DNA from: UMGS172 sp045546915
GTDB lineage: Bacteria > Bacillota > Clostridia > Oscillospirales > Acutalibacteraceae
Direction: 5' to 3'
Length of the DNA: 64,000 bases
NCBI GenBank assembly: GCA_045546915.1
Contig: JAZQDU010000025.1
Span: 1-64,000 of the forward strand
In this document: piece by piece, positions 25,885-34,423 of the stretch
Layout: each line of letters begins with the position of its first letter
Numbering within the stretch: position 1 is the stretch's first letter
Made by a program: the position numbers and the translations under genes
The notes under the pieces: model-generated
Seen by the model: only the letters and a program-made list of their open reading frames with translations
Database searches by the model: none
Told to the model about the DNA's origin: nothing

Positions 25885-27435
25885 ATGAAAAAGGAAAATA
25901 CTGTTCAGATTTTAAGCTGGTCGTTTCAGTTAAGCAGTTTTGTTAAGTCCTTAAAGGCGATCGGCTGGATTATAGGCGTTTTGACTGTTGTTTTTGCACT
26001 CGTGGTCTTTACTGTCAGTACCGTGACTTTCGTCCCTAAATATCGCTCAACGGTTCGTTTTACCATTACCCCGTTGGTCAGCAGTAACTCTTCTAATGGT
26101 GCTTCGGTTTATAATTTTAACTATAATGCCGGTCTTGCTTCTCAGATGGCTGCCACATTCCCGCACATAATGAAATCGGGAATATTATACGATATTATAC
26201 GCAATGAAATGGGTCGTCCGATTAGCGTTGTTGTTAACTCAAAGGCTGTATCTAAAACTAATATTTTTGAGGTAAGTGTTACTGCCAATTCGCCGGATGA
26301 AGCATATGAGTTTATTCTTTTGCTTATAGAAAATTATCCTAAAGTTGCTGAGTATGTTATCGGTGATACGAGAATGTCGGTTATTGAAGGTTCGCTGCCT
26401 GAAAAGGCAACGGCGCCTTATAATACCAATGCTCGTTTCGTAAATGCCGGATTTGCCGCAATTTTAGGTTTGGCTATTGGTGTTTTAATAGTATGTATTC
26501 ATTCAATTTGCCATAAATCCATCGTTTCTAAGAACGATATTGAACAAAAACTCAACGGTGATTGTATCAGCGAAATTCCGCTTGTTAAAAAGAAAAAGAC
26601 CAAAACCAAAACGATTGTTCGTTCGGGTGTTGGTTTTACCGATTTTTCCGAGGCGTTCCGCTTGCTTAAACAGCGTGTGCTAAGTCGTTGTAAATTGACC
26701 GGACGAAAGATAATCGGTGTTACAAGTACTGCCGACGGTGAAGGTAAGACAACCGTAGCATATAACTTGGCACGTGCATTGGCGGCTGGTTCTTCGCGTG
26801 TGCTTTTGGTTGATATGGACCTTCGCGACCGTTCGCTTCAAGAATACCTTAACCGCAAGAAAGAGGTTTCTGACCTCGGTATTTGCGATATTGTTGCCAA
26901 TAAAACTACAATAAGTGAATGTATAAATTCTGTTCACGATAAATTTGATGTATTGTTTGCCGGCTCTGAGCAAATCAAGTTCCATAAAGCAAAGTTTAAA
27001 GAAGTGTTTGACAGCATTAAGGATTCGTATGACTACATAATTGTTGACCTTGCAAGTTGTGATGGTGCATCCGAAAGTGCTGCAACGGCTGACCTTTGCG
27101 AAGAGGTATTGTTTGTTGTAAGATGGAACGGAGTATCTTATGAAAAGATACTCAATGCAGTAAAATATATGTCGTTCAGTTCGTCGCATTTCATGGGATT
27201 TGTTTTAAACCTCATTTCACCTGACGAAATGATAGGCGGAAAATACCGTTACGGTCATTATTATTATTCGTACAGCCGTCGTTACGGTTACGGATATGGA
27301 AGATACCGCTACGGTTACGGAAAATACGCTTCGGCTTATGCAAAATCACCGTACCACCGTCACGAACCTGCATCAGACCTTTCGTTGTCGGCACAAAAGG
27401 CTGGCGGATCGACTCCTGAAAAGGCAGAAAAGTAA
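25885..27435 (+). CDS. Fused Wzz-type copolymerase and BY-kinase with Tyr-rich tail (second copy)
   Basis: A 516-residue protein of the same layout as its neighbour, with helices at about 25-50 and 190-210. Walker A is TSTADGEGKTT (about 281) and Walker A' is VLLVDMDLRD. Walker B reads YIIVDLASCDG, lacking the usual TPP. Residues about 453-492 hold some 15 tyrosines among Gly, Arg and Lys, far more than the usual five to seven of BY-kinase tails, making this the obvious phospho-acceptor. It is 17 bases after the first copy and ends the operon. Confidence 0.87.
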   Translation: MKKENTVQILSWSFQLSSFVKSLKAIGWIIGVLTVVFALVVFTVSTVTFVPKYRSTVRFTITPLVSSNSSNGASVYNFNYNAGLASQMAATFPHIMKSGILYDIIRNEMGRPISVVVNSKAVSKTNIFEVSVTANSPDEAYEFILLLIENYPKVAEYVIGDTRMSVIEGSLPEKATAPYNTNARFVNAGFAAILGLAIGVLIVCIHSICHKSIVSKNDIEQKLNGDCISEIPLVKKKKTKTKTIVRSGVGFTDFSEAFRLLKQRVLSRCKLTGRKIIGVTSTADGEGKTTVAYNLARALAAGSSRVLLVDMDLRDRSLQEYLNRKKEVSDLGICDIVANKTTISECINSVHDKFDVLFAGSEQIKFHKAKFKEVFDSIKDSYDYIIVDLASCDGASESAATADLCEEVLFVVRWNGVSYEKILNAVKYMSFSSSHFMGFVLNLISPDEMIGGKYRYGHYYYSYSRRYGYGYGRYRYGYGKYASAYAKSPYHRHEPASDLSLSAQKAGGSTPEKAEK

Positions 27436-27438
27436 ACT

Positions 27439-27478
27439 AAAAAGCACTGCGTAACACCCGTTACACAGTGCTTTGTTT
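27439..27478 (+). terminator. Terminator of the exopolysaccharide control operon
   Basis: AAAGCACTG-c-GTAAC pairs with GTTAC-a-CAGTGCTTT just after the last stop codon. Confidence 0.85.
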
Positions 27479-27510
27479 ATAGATATTCAAATGTTTTGAC
27501 GATAAAAATA

Positions 27511-27539
27511 TTGACTTAAAAGTGCGGTGGTGATAAAAT
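27511..27539 (+). promoter_or_regulatory. SulP promoter
   Basis: TTGACT (27511-27516), 17 bases, TAAAAT (27534-27539). Confidence 0.65.
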
Positions 27540-27575
27540 TTACGCGCTATAGTTTTTAAGAAGGGGTCAAGTGTA

Positions 27576-28856
27576 GTGGAATTTTATTTAAAACCCAAAT
27601 TTTTCTCTACAATTAAAGGTTATACAAAGTCTCAGTTTGTAAAGGACTTAGTAGCCGGAATAATTGTGGCTATAATTGCGCTTCCGTTGTCAATTGCTCT
27701 TGCGCTTGCTTCGGGTGTAAATCCGGAGTGTGGTGTTTATACCGCTATTTTTGCAGGTTTTGTAGTTGCGCTTTTTGGCGGAAGTAATGTTCAAATTGCA
27801 GGCCCTACGGCTGCATTTGCCACAGTGGTGGCATCAATTGTTGCCAAAGAGGGCATGGAAGGTCTTATTATTGCATCTGTAATGGCGGGCATTTTGCTTA
27901 TAATTATGGGTGTTTTAAAATTGGGTTCGCTCATCCGCTTTATTCCCGAAACCATAACGGTCGGTTTTACAGCAGGTATTGCCGTTACCATTTTTTTGGG
28001 ACAAATTAAAGATTTTTTAGGGATTACATATCAAAATTCCGAAAGGCCGATAGAAGCCATAGAAAAAGTTGAGGCCAATATACATAATATATCAACCGTC
28101 AGCGTGCAAGCGGTGATAATAGGCGTAATAAGTCTTGCGATTTTAATTTTATATCCAAAACTTGAGAAAAAGATACCGCCGTCATTAATAGCGGTGGTTA
28201 TAGGCGCTGTGCTTGTTGGCTGTATTCCATTTATTAATAACGGGGCATATACAATAGGTGAACTTTACGATATCCCGTCGGGTTTCCCAAGGTTTACTTT
28301 GGGCTCGGTTGATTTGTCGGTTGAGCGAATAATTGCGCTTGTTCCCAACGCTGTGACCATTGCGGTTTTGGCGGGAATTGAGTCGCTTTTATCGTGCGTT
28401 GTTGCCGATGGTATGATAGATGCAAAACACAACCCCAATGCCGAACTGACTGCTCAAGGCCTTGCCAATATATCGTCGGTTATGTTTGGCGGAATCCCGG
28501 CAACAGGTGCAATAGCCCGTACTGCAGCCAATATTAAAAATGGCGGCCGAACACCGGTAGCAGGTATGGTACATTCGGTAGTTTTGTTGCTTGTGTTGCT
28601 CGTTTTAATGCCGTATGCGGCACTTATTCCAATGCCTACAATTGCAGCGATTTTATTTATCGTTGCCTATAATATGAGCGAATGGCGAAAGTTTGTGCAT
28701 ATCGTAAAGACCGAAAAGTTTTACGATACAGGAATAATGGTCATAACCTTTGTCCTTACTGTTATTTTCGACCTCGTGGTCGCTATCGCCGTCGGCATGA
28801 TTTTGGTTATAATTAAAAATATAATTTTAAAAGCGGTATCGAAAACCCATAAATAA
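27576..28856 (+). CDS. SulP family inorganic anion transporter without STAS domain
   Basis: The 426-residue protein has about 12 membrane helices. It shows the SulP marks ALPLSIALALASGVNPE near residue 40, GPTAAFATVV and SSVMFGGIPATGAIARTAAN. SulP proteins carry sulfate, bicarbonate or other anions. The usual cytoplasmic STAS domain after the last helix is missing; the protein ends at a basic tail with a clean terminator after it. The start is a GTG nine bases after AAGGGG. Proximity to cysK would fit sulfate, but that is weak evidence. Confidence 0.85.
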   Translation: MEFYLKPKFFSTIKGYTKSQFVKDLVAGIIVAIIALPLSIALALASGVNPECGVYTAIFAGFVVALFGGSNVQIAGPTAAFATVVASIVAKEGMEGLIIASVMAGILLIIMGVLKLGSLIRFIPETITVGFTAGIAVTIFLGQIKDFLGITYQNSERPIEAIEKVEANIHNISTVSVQAVIIGVISLAILILYPKLEKKIPPSLIAVVIGAVLVGCIPFINNGAYTIGELYDIPSGFPRFTLGSVDLSVERIIALVPNAVTIAVLAGIESLLSCVVADGMIDAKHNPNAELTAQGLANISSVMFGGIPATGAIARTAANIKNGGRTPVAGMVHSVVLLLVLLVLMPYAALIPMPTIAAILFIVAYNMSEWRKFVHIVKTEKFYDTGIMVITFVLTVIFDLVVAIAVGMILVIIKNIILKAVSKTHK

Positions 28857-28893
28857 AAAAAGCATTGCGTACATTTTATACGCAATGCTTTTT
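28855..28893. terminator. Bidirectional terminator between SulP and cysK
   Basis: AAAAAAGCATTGCGTA pairs with TACGCAATGCTTTTT. Confidence 0.88.
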
Positions 28894-28895
28894 GC

Positions 28896-29825
28896 TTATT
28901 CTTCAAAAAGAGGGGTGGAAAAGTAGCGTTCGGCGGTGTCGGGTAATACCGTAACAACGGTTTTGCCTTTGCCTAAAATTTTAGCAAGCCTTAGTGCTGC
29001 GGCAACGTTGGTTCCGCTGCTGATACCGCACATAATACCTTCTTTTGAGGCGAGGTCTTTTGAAACCTGTAACGCTTCTTCGTCTTTTATAATACAAACG
29101 TCGTCATATATTTCGGTGTTTAAAATGTCGGGAATAATGCCGTCGCCAATGCCCATCTGAATATGTGTTCCAATAGAACCGCCCGATAAAATAGCGGCAT
29201 TTTCGGGTTCGGCGGCCCAAATGGTAATGTTTGGGTTTTGTGCCTTTAAGGTTTCACCGATGCCGGTAATGGTACCGCCGGTACCGATGCCACTGCAAAA
29301 ACCGTGAATAGGCCCTCCAACCTGCTCTAAAATTTCCATACCCGTAGCAAATCGCTGAATGGCGGGGTTGGCAGGATTTTCAAACTGTTGCGGAACGAAT
29401 ACGTTTTTGTTTTCTGCTTTCATTTTTAGTGCAAGGGCGAGACATTCTTCAATACAAAGTCCTATGTTGCCGTCGTCATGTACCAAAACAACCTCGGCTC
29501 CGTAGTGACGAACAAGTTTGCGACGCTCTTCACTAACCGAGTCAGGCATAATGATTTTTACTTTATAACCCTTTACGGCACCCACCAATGCGAGGCCAAT
29601 GCCTTGGTTTCCGCTTGTGGGCTCAACGATTATGGTATCGGAATTCAAAAGTCCTTTTTTCTCGGCATCCAAAATCATATTAAGTGCAGTTCGAGTTTTA
29701 ATTGAACCTCCAACGTTAAGGCCTTCAAATTTTACTAATATATCGGCATCATCAGGCCCCGTTATTTTTTGCAGTTTTATCATAGGGGTATGCCCGATAG
29801 CCTCTAATATGTTATTATATATCAC
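28896..29825 (-). CDS. cysK: Cysteine synthase (O-acetylserine sulfhydrylase)
   Basis: The 309-residue fold-type II PLP enzyme makes cysteine from O-acetylserine and sulfide. It has the PLP lysine in VGGSIKTRTAL, the substrate loop PTSGNQGIG, the phosphate-binding GIGTGGTITGIG and the closing GISSGTNVAAALRLA. The Lys is followed by TR rather than the commoner DR. I chose a GTG at 29825 because GGAGG lies eight bases before it; a longer open frame of nine codons has no ribosome site. Confidence 0.92.
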   Translation of the reverse strand: MIYNNILEAIGHTPMIKLQKITGPDDADILVKFEGLNVGGSIKTRTALNMILDAEKKGLLNSDTIIVEPTSGNQGIGLALVGAVKGYKVKIIMPDSVSEERRKLVRHYGAEVVLVHDDGNIGLCIEECLALALKMKAENKNVFVPQQFENPANPAIQRFATGMEILEQVGGPIHGFCSGIGTGGTITGIGETLKAQNPNITIWAAEPENAAILSGGSIGTHIQMGIGDGIIPDILNTEIYDDVCIIKDEEALQVSKDLASKEGIMCGISSGTNVAAALRLAKILGKGKTVVTVLPDTAERYFSTPLFEE

Positions 29826-29987
29826 GAGTAATTCCTCCCCACCTCTATACAATATGTGTTGTCATTAAGTTTCGTCACAATTATCAAAAATTTCCTTAAT
29901 TATAAATGATAGGCAATTAAAAAGCAATAGCAAGAGATATAAAGTATAAAAAACGCAGGAGCAAGAGGATTTTTTGCGAAAAATTTG

Positions 29988-30015
29988 TTGATTTTTTGTA
30001 AAAAAGTAATATAAT
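29988..30015 (+). promoter_or_regulatory. Promoter for ddh
   Basis: TTGATT (29988-29993), 16 bases, TATAAT (30010-30015), 27 bases before the start codon. Confidence 0.6.
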
Positions 30016-30042
30016 ATTTTTATATTAAAGGGGAGATTGCTA

Positions 30043-31026
30043 ATGAAAATAAGAGTCGCTATTGCAGGATACGGTAACTTAGGCCGAGGTGTTCTGTGTG
30101 CCCTTAATAAGTGTGATGATTTAGAGGCCGTCGCTGTTTTTACCCGACGTGACCCCAAAACTTTAAAACCTGTTATCGACATTCCCGTTTATTCTATGGA
30201 CGAGATTGAAAATTTTAAAAATGATATCGACGTGTTAATTCTTTGCGGAGGCAGTGCAAACGACCTGCCAACTCAAAGTCCCGAACTTGCACAGTATTTC
30301 AATATTGTCGACAGTTTCGATACCCATGCAAAAATCCCCGAGCATTTTAAAAATGTTAATAATGCTGCAATAAAAAGCGGCAAGGTGGCCGTTATTTCGG
30401 CAGGGTGGGACCCAGGTATGTTCTCGCTTAACCGTCTTATAGGTGAGGCGATTTTACCCGATAGTAAGACTTATACTTTTTGGGGCAAAGGTGTCAGCCA
30501 AGGCCATTCAGATGCCATAAGAAGGATTGACGGTGTTGCAGACGCAAGGCAGTACACGGTGCCGGTTGATAGTGCGGTTGAAAGCGTGCGTCGTGGTGAA
30601 AATCCTGAACTTTCTACAAGGCAAAAGCATACAAGAGAATGTTTTGTTGTGGCAAAGGAAGGCGCCGATTTAGAAAAAATCCGTCAGCAGATTGTAACCA
30701 TGCCAAACTATTTTGCAGATTATGATACAACCGTTAATTTCATTTCGCAAGAGGAGTTGGACGCAAACCATAAAGGCATACCGCACGGCGGAATGGTGAT
30801 TTGCAGTGGCAACACAGGTTTAAACAACGAAAACAATCATGTTGTTGAGTATAAATTGAAACTTGATTCTAATCCTGAGTTTACATCAAGCGTGCTGGTG
30901 GCTTATGCGAGAGCCGCTTACCGTATGAATAATGAGGGTATAAGCGGTTGCAAGACGGTGTTTGATATTGCACCTAAGTATATGCACCCCGCATCGTTTG
31001 AAGAGCAACGAGCAAAGTTGTTATAA
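30043..31026 (+). CDS. ddh: meso-Diaminopimelate D-dehydrogenase
   Basis: The 327-residue NADP enzyme starts KIRVAIAGYGNLGRGV (Rossmann loop). It contains ILCGGSANDLPTQSP, SAGWDPGMFSLNRL and WGKGVSQGHSDAIRRI, the signature blocks of DAP dehydrogenase. It makes meso-DAP from tetrahydrodipicolinate in one step, serving lysine and peptidoglycan synthesis. The ATG at 30043 follows GGGGAG; a TTG two codons earlier is less likely. It is 43 bases ahead of guaA. Confidence 0.93.
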   Translation: MKIRVAIAGYGNLGRGVLCALNKCDDLEAVAVFTRRDPKTLKPVIDIPVYSMDEIENFKNDIDVLILCGGSANDLPTQSPELAQYFNIVDSFDTHAKIPEHFKNVNNAAIKSGKVAVISAGWDPGMFSLNRLIGEAILPDSKTYTFWGKGVSQGHSDAIRRIDGVADARQYTVPVDSAVESVRRGENPELSTRQKHTRECFVVAKEGADLEKIRQQIVTMPNYFADYDTTVNFISQEELDANHKGIPHGGMVICSGNTGLNNENNHVVEYKLKLDSNPEFTSSVLVAYARAAYRMNNEGISGCKTVFDIAPKYMHPASFEEQRAKLL

Positions 31027-31069
31027 AGTATTGCAAATTTTTCTTAATTAATATAAGGAGGAGTTATAA

Positions 31070-32071
31070 ATGGATAATAATAAAAGACCCGATTCAATGG
31101 CTCGTATCACAAATTTTGAACTTGCCAACGCGTTTATCGATGAGCAGGTTAAGGCTGTAAGACAGCAGGTGGGCGATAAAAAGGTGTTGTTAGCGTTGTC
31201 CGGCGGTGTTGATTCGTCGGTAGTTGCCGCACTTTTAATTAAAGCCATCGGCAAACAACTTGTTTGCGTGCACGTAAATCACGGGCTCATGCGTAAAGAC
31301 GAATCTGAAAATGTAATAAAGGTTTTCGGTCAAGAACTTGACGCAAACCTTATATATGTTGATGCAACCGATAGATTTTTAGGACTTCTTGAAAATGTTT
31401 CTGACCCTGAGAGCAAGCGCAAAATCATAGGCAAAGAGTTTATCGAAGTTTTTGCCGATGAAGCAAGAAAATTAGAGGGTGTAGAGTTTTTGGCACAAGG
31501 CACCATTTATCCCGATATTTTAGAGAGTATAAAAGCAGCCGAAGGCAAACAGGCTGTAAAATCGCATCATAATGTTGGTGGCTTGCCTGAAGACCTTAAA
31601 TTTGAGTTGGTAGAACCCATTAAACTTTTGTTTAAAGACGAGGTTCGTGTTGTGGGCGAAGCATTGGGACTTCCGCATGCTATGGTTTATCGTCAGCCGT
31701 TCCCCGGTCCCGGCCTTGGTGTAAGATGCTTGGGCGCAATTACACGCGACCGCTTGCACGCACTCAGAGAAGCCGATGCAATTTTGAGAGATGAATTTGA
31801 CAAATGCAAACTTAGCGAAAAAGTTTGGCAATATTTTGTTGTAGTGCCCGATATTAAGAGCGTTGGCGTTAAAAACGAAAGCCGTTACGAAGGTTGGCCC
31901 GCAATTATTCGTGCAGTAAATACCAAAGACGCTATGACCGCCACGATTGAGGAGATTCCTTATGAAGTGCTTCATAAGATAACCGACCGTATTACTCATG
32001 AGGTTGAGGGAATCAACCGCGTACTTTTAGACCTCACCCCGAAGCCCGTCGGCACTATCGAGTGGGAATAA
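31070..32071 (+). CDS. guaA: GMP synthase, ATP-pyrophosphatase subunit only (no glutaminase domain)
   Basis: A 333-residue protein with the PP-loop LLALSGGVDSSVVAALL at about residue 42 and the GMP synthase C-terminal dimerisation domain, ending KPVGTIEWE with PFPGPGLGVR in between. It makes GMP from XMP. The roughly 190-residue N-terminal glutamine amidotransferase domain of the usual bacterial enzyme is absent, and the start has a strong AAGGAGGAG, so the short form is real. It resembles the two-subunit archaeal arrangement; a glutaminase partner is not in the window. Its last 15 bases are the integration site of the island. Confidence 0.92.
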   Translation: MDNNKRPDSMARITNFELANAFIDEQVKAVRQQVGDKKVLLALSGGVDSSVVAALLIKAIGKQLVCVHVNHGLMRKDESENVIKVFGQELDANLIYVDATDRFLGLLENVSDPESKRKIIGKEFIEVFADEARKLEGVEFLAQGTIYPDILESIKAAEGKQAVKSHHNVGGLPEDLKFELVEPIKLLFKDEVRVVGEALGLPHAMVYRQPFPGPGLGVRCLGAITRDRLHALREADAILRDEFDKCKLSEKVWQYFVVVPDIKSVGVKNESRYEGWPAIIRAVNTKDAMTATIEEIPYEVLHKITDRITHEVEGINRVLLDLTPKPVGTIEWE

Positions 32072-32072
32072 T
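32057..32072 (+). repeat. att1: attachment core within the end of guaA
   Basis: ATCGAGTGGGAATAAT; encodes Ile-Glu-Trp-Glu-stop of guaA. It matches att2 at 14 of 16 and att3 at 15 of 16 positions. Confidence 0.85.
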
Positions 32073-32129
32073 AAGGTATCCTCGAAAACCCTTGATTTTA
32101 CGGGCTTTTTGAGTTCCTATTTTGGTTAG

Positions 32130-32149
32130 TGACTACAATTTGACTACAA
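32130..32149. repeat. Arm-site pair at the left end of element A
   Basis: Two TGACTACAA copies 11 bases apart, 58 bases from the att core. The same nonamer recurs as a pair at the right end of A (48823-48843). These are probably binding sites for the integrase N-terminal domain. Confidence 0.7.
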
Positions 32150-32182
32150 CTTGTTTTTGGAACTAATATATCTAATGACTAA

Positions 32183-32208
32183 ATGCTCTGCCGTAAAAAG
32201 CAGAGCAT
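32183..32208 (-). terminator. Hairpin terminator, inverted copy, after the AbiH gene
   Basis: A 26-base sequence with stem ATGCTCTGC/GCAGAGCAT. It is the exact reverse complement of 33535-33560 and 50336-50361, and ends AbiH transcription. Confidence 0.8.
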
Positions 32209-32230
32209 TTTTAATTAAATAAATATTAAA

Positions 32231-33457
32231 TTATTTCATATACAAAGTTTCAAGTGGGAGAAACACAAGTTTTCCACTCAATCGCATTTCATCCATTTTA
32301 TCTTTTCCATATATTCTAACGATGTTTTTGACATAGTCGCCAAAAGCGATATCATTATGATAGTATATAACCATACAATCAACATTATCCATTAAAAAAC
32401 GTAAGATATCCGAATCTGTTACATCTAGTGAATGACCTATAACATATAAATAAAACTTTTTGCTTTCGGTTTTTCCTTTTATTCTCTGTATGATTGCTAA
32501 ATAATCCAAATCTGTTTTTCTTTTTATCCTTTGGTAATATTTTTTAAATTCTATAAAAGAGGTATCTCCTTCAATAACATCATGTTCATCTGATGGTTGA
32601 ATTCCTAATATAGCATTGTTGTATTTTTGGCTGCCATGTATATGTGAAACTATTTCATTTTCGTTTCCATATATTTTTTCATATGTAGTGGTGTAATTAA
32701 AAGATATAACATCACATTTTCTATCTTTTAGTTTGAAAATCTCTTTTAATTTATTGTTTTCATTATTTTCGTAGTCTAAAACCTTTTCAATAAAGTATGA
32801 TATATATAATGAGAAGATAGTTTCTAATTCACACAATGAATCGTATAGATATTCTATTATTTTATCTTTATTCATACGATATGTATTATTATATGGATGT
32901 TTGAGCAAATAATCTTTATGTACACTTCTTCTTATACTGTTATTATATTCGTTTTGGTTTGTTTCATAGAAAAAAGAAAAATTTTTCAGAACATTCCTTT
33001 CGTTTGGTCCTAATTTTGGAGGAGATAATTGGTAATCATCTCCTCGCTGATAATTATTGCTTTTTAATATTTCATCGAATGTTTTTATTACCAATGCAAT
33101 TTCCTTTTCGAAATCCACCCATACAATATCAGCATTAAGACAGGAACTTAAATATTTAAACCAAAAATTGTTATTAGTAAAATCTACAATGTCACACAAA
33201 TCCTCAAAAGAAATATTTATGTTGTCATATGCCTCTTTGTGTTTTTCATAGCATTCAACAGCAAAATCGTTTCTCTCTTTTGGGAATACTTCTCTAAAAA
33301 AAGCACCTAAGTTATAGTCTTCGTTAAATATGTGATTGCTTTTGTGCTTATTAATTGTTTGAAATACGTTTAAAAAATCAATATATCTCGTTGGAAATTT
33401 ATGTGCAATATCAAAGCCATTGCCTAATAATAATATTTCATTTGTACTATCGTGCAT
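32231..33457 (-). CDS. AbiH-family abortive infection protein
   Basis: A 408-residue protein with the family N-terminus LLGNGFDIAHKFPTRYIDFL, later VISFNYTTTYEKIYG and a C-terminal YVIGHSLDVTDSDILRFLM, the pattern of AbiH (PF14253) proteins that block phage growth by an unclear route. Its codon use is markedly more AT-rich than the chromosome. It stands alone between two inverted copies of one terminator hairpin at the left end of element A, a typical cargo position. AGGAGTGATG forms the start region. Confidence 0.85.
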   Translation of the reverse strand: MHDSTNEILLLGNGFDIAHKFPTRYIDFLNVFQTINKHKSNHIFNEDYNLGAFFREVFPKERNDFAVECYEKHKEAYDNINISFEDLCDIVDFTNNNFWFKYLSSCLNADIVWVDFEKEIALVIKTFDEILKSNNYQRGDDYQLSPPKLGPNERNVLKNFSFFYETNQNEYNNSIRRSVHKDYLLKHPYNNTYRMNKDKIIEYLYDSLCELETIFSLYISYFIEKVLDYENNENNKLKEIFKLKDRKCDVISFNYTTTYEKIYGNENEIVSHIHGSQKYNNAILGIQPSDEHDVIEGDTSFIEFKKYYQRIKRKTDLDYLAIIQRIKGKTESKKFYLYVIGHSLDVTDSDILRFLMDNVDCMVIYYHNDIAFGDYVKNIVRIYGKDKMDEMRLSGKLVFLPLETLYMK

Positions 33458-33534
33458 AACATCACTCCTTCTGTGGGTATTATACCATATTTCGACGGTT
33501 TTCTCAACTTATATCTGTTTTGCTAAAATATAAA

Positions 33535-33560
33535 ATGCTCTGCTTTTTACGGCAGAGCAT
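33535..33560 (-). terminator. Hairpin terminator, copy 2
   Basis: Same 26 bases as at 50336-50361 and inverted relative to 32183-32208. It lies directly behind the 33573-34022 gene on the minus strand. Confidence 0.8.
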
Positions 33561-33572
33561 CTTCTTTTTTGG

Positions 33573-34022
33573 TCACGATACACTTTTGATGGGAGTATAA
33601 CCGATTTTTTTAGCGAACTCGTGGTCAAGTTCTGCATACAATCGTTTGCATGCAATTGATACTGCTTGAGCAACTCTATCGGCAGAATTGCCTTTAAAAA
33701 TATGACCATGTCCTTCGGAAATTAAGTTACCATCTTTGTCATACAGTTTTGCAATAACTGCATCCATATCACAAAAAACCTTTACAAAGTAATCATTCCT
33801 TTTAGGTGCGAATGTTAACATCTCATCAGTGAACTTAATGGTAGAGGGACCAGAAGAACCATTTAGTTTCACTATGTAGTAGTGCTCTCCCGTTTTTTCC
33901 GAGAGCACTACATCACTAACATAGCCAACTTTACCGCAAACCTTACCTAGTCCTCTGTGCTTGACTTTTGTAGGTAATCTATTATAATTTTTCACTTTTA
34001 CACAATCATTTACTTTAAACAT
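33573..34022 (-). CDS. Hypothetical element protein
   Basis: A 149-residue soluble protein starting MFKVNDCVKVKNYNRLPTKV. Its first 75 residues look like an SH3/KOW-type beta barrel (GLGKVCGKVGYVSDVV, YYIVKLNG); the rest is mixed and ends FAKKIGYTPIKS. AAGGAG precedes the ATG, and the gene overlaps the upstream RHH gene by 13 bases, so it belongs to the integrase operon. I do not recognise the family. Confidence 0.7.
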   Translation of the reverse strand: MFKVNDCVKVKNYNRLPTKVKHRGLGKVCGKVGYVSDVVLSEKTGEHYYIVKLNGSSGPSTIKFTDEMLTFAPKRNDYFVKVFCDMDAVIAKLYDKDGNLISEGHGHIFKGNSADRVAQAVSIACKRLYAELDHEFAKKIGYTPIKSVS

Positions 34023-34423
34023 ATTTTATTCTCCTTTGTAATTTTAGTATTATTTTTTTCAGAAAAATCTGCATTTACCGTGAACTTATATGTGTCAACG
34101 GCATTATAATTATTATCCAACTTCTTAATCAGTTGGAGAAGGTATGCTATATTTTCAAGCACATCTGATGTTTGCTCTATTCGTTCCAATCGTTTAAGTT
34201 CGGCAGTAAGTTCTACCAAAAATTGCGAAAGGAATTTCTGAACCCGAATATTAGGATGAACAATAACATCTTCACAAAGTGCTCTTTTAATAAGATAACT
34301 CTGTTTAGACATTCCAGAGGTGTTTGCCATCATCGAGATTTTATCGTATTCCTCTGGCGATACCCTGAAAGCCAATGTCTTGTTTCGCCATCTTCTCTTT
34401 TCATCTCTGTTTTTATCAGACAT
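34010..34423 (-). CDS. Ribbon-helix-helix protein, MobC-like relaxosome component
   Basis: In this 137-residue protein, after a charged start, NKTLAFRVSPEEYDKISMMA forms an RHH-type DNA-binding fold followed by GMSKQSYLIKRAL and a helical C-terminal part. This is the layout of firmicute MobC/accessory mobilization proteins that help a relaxase at the transfer origin. The ATG at 34423 has AAGGAGG upstream and overlaps the end of the integrase gene by eight bases. It could instead be an element regulator. Confidence 0.6.
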   Translation of the reverse strand: MSDKNRDEKRRWRNKTLAFRVSPEEYDKISMMANTSGMSKQSYLIKRALCEDVIVHPNIRVQKFLSQFLVELTAELKRLERIEQTSDVLENIAYLLQLIKKLDNNYNAVDTYKFTVNADFSEKNNTKITKENKICLK

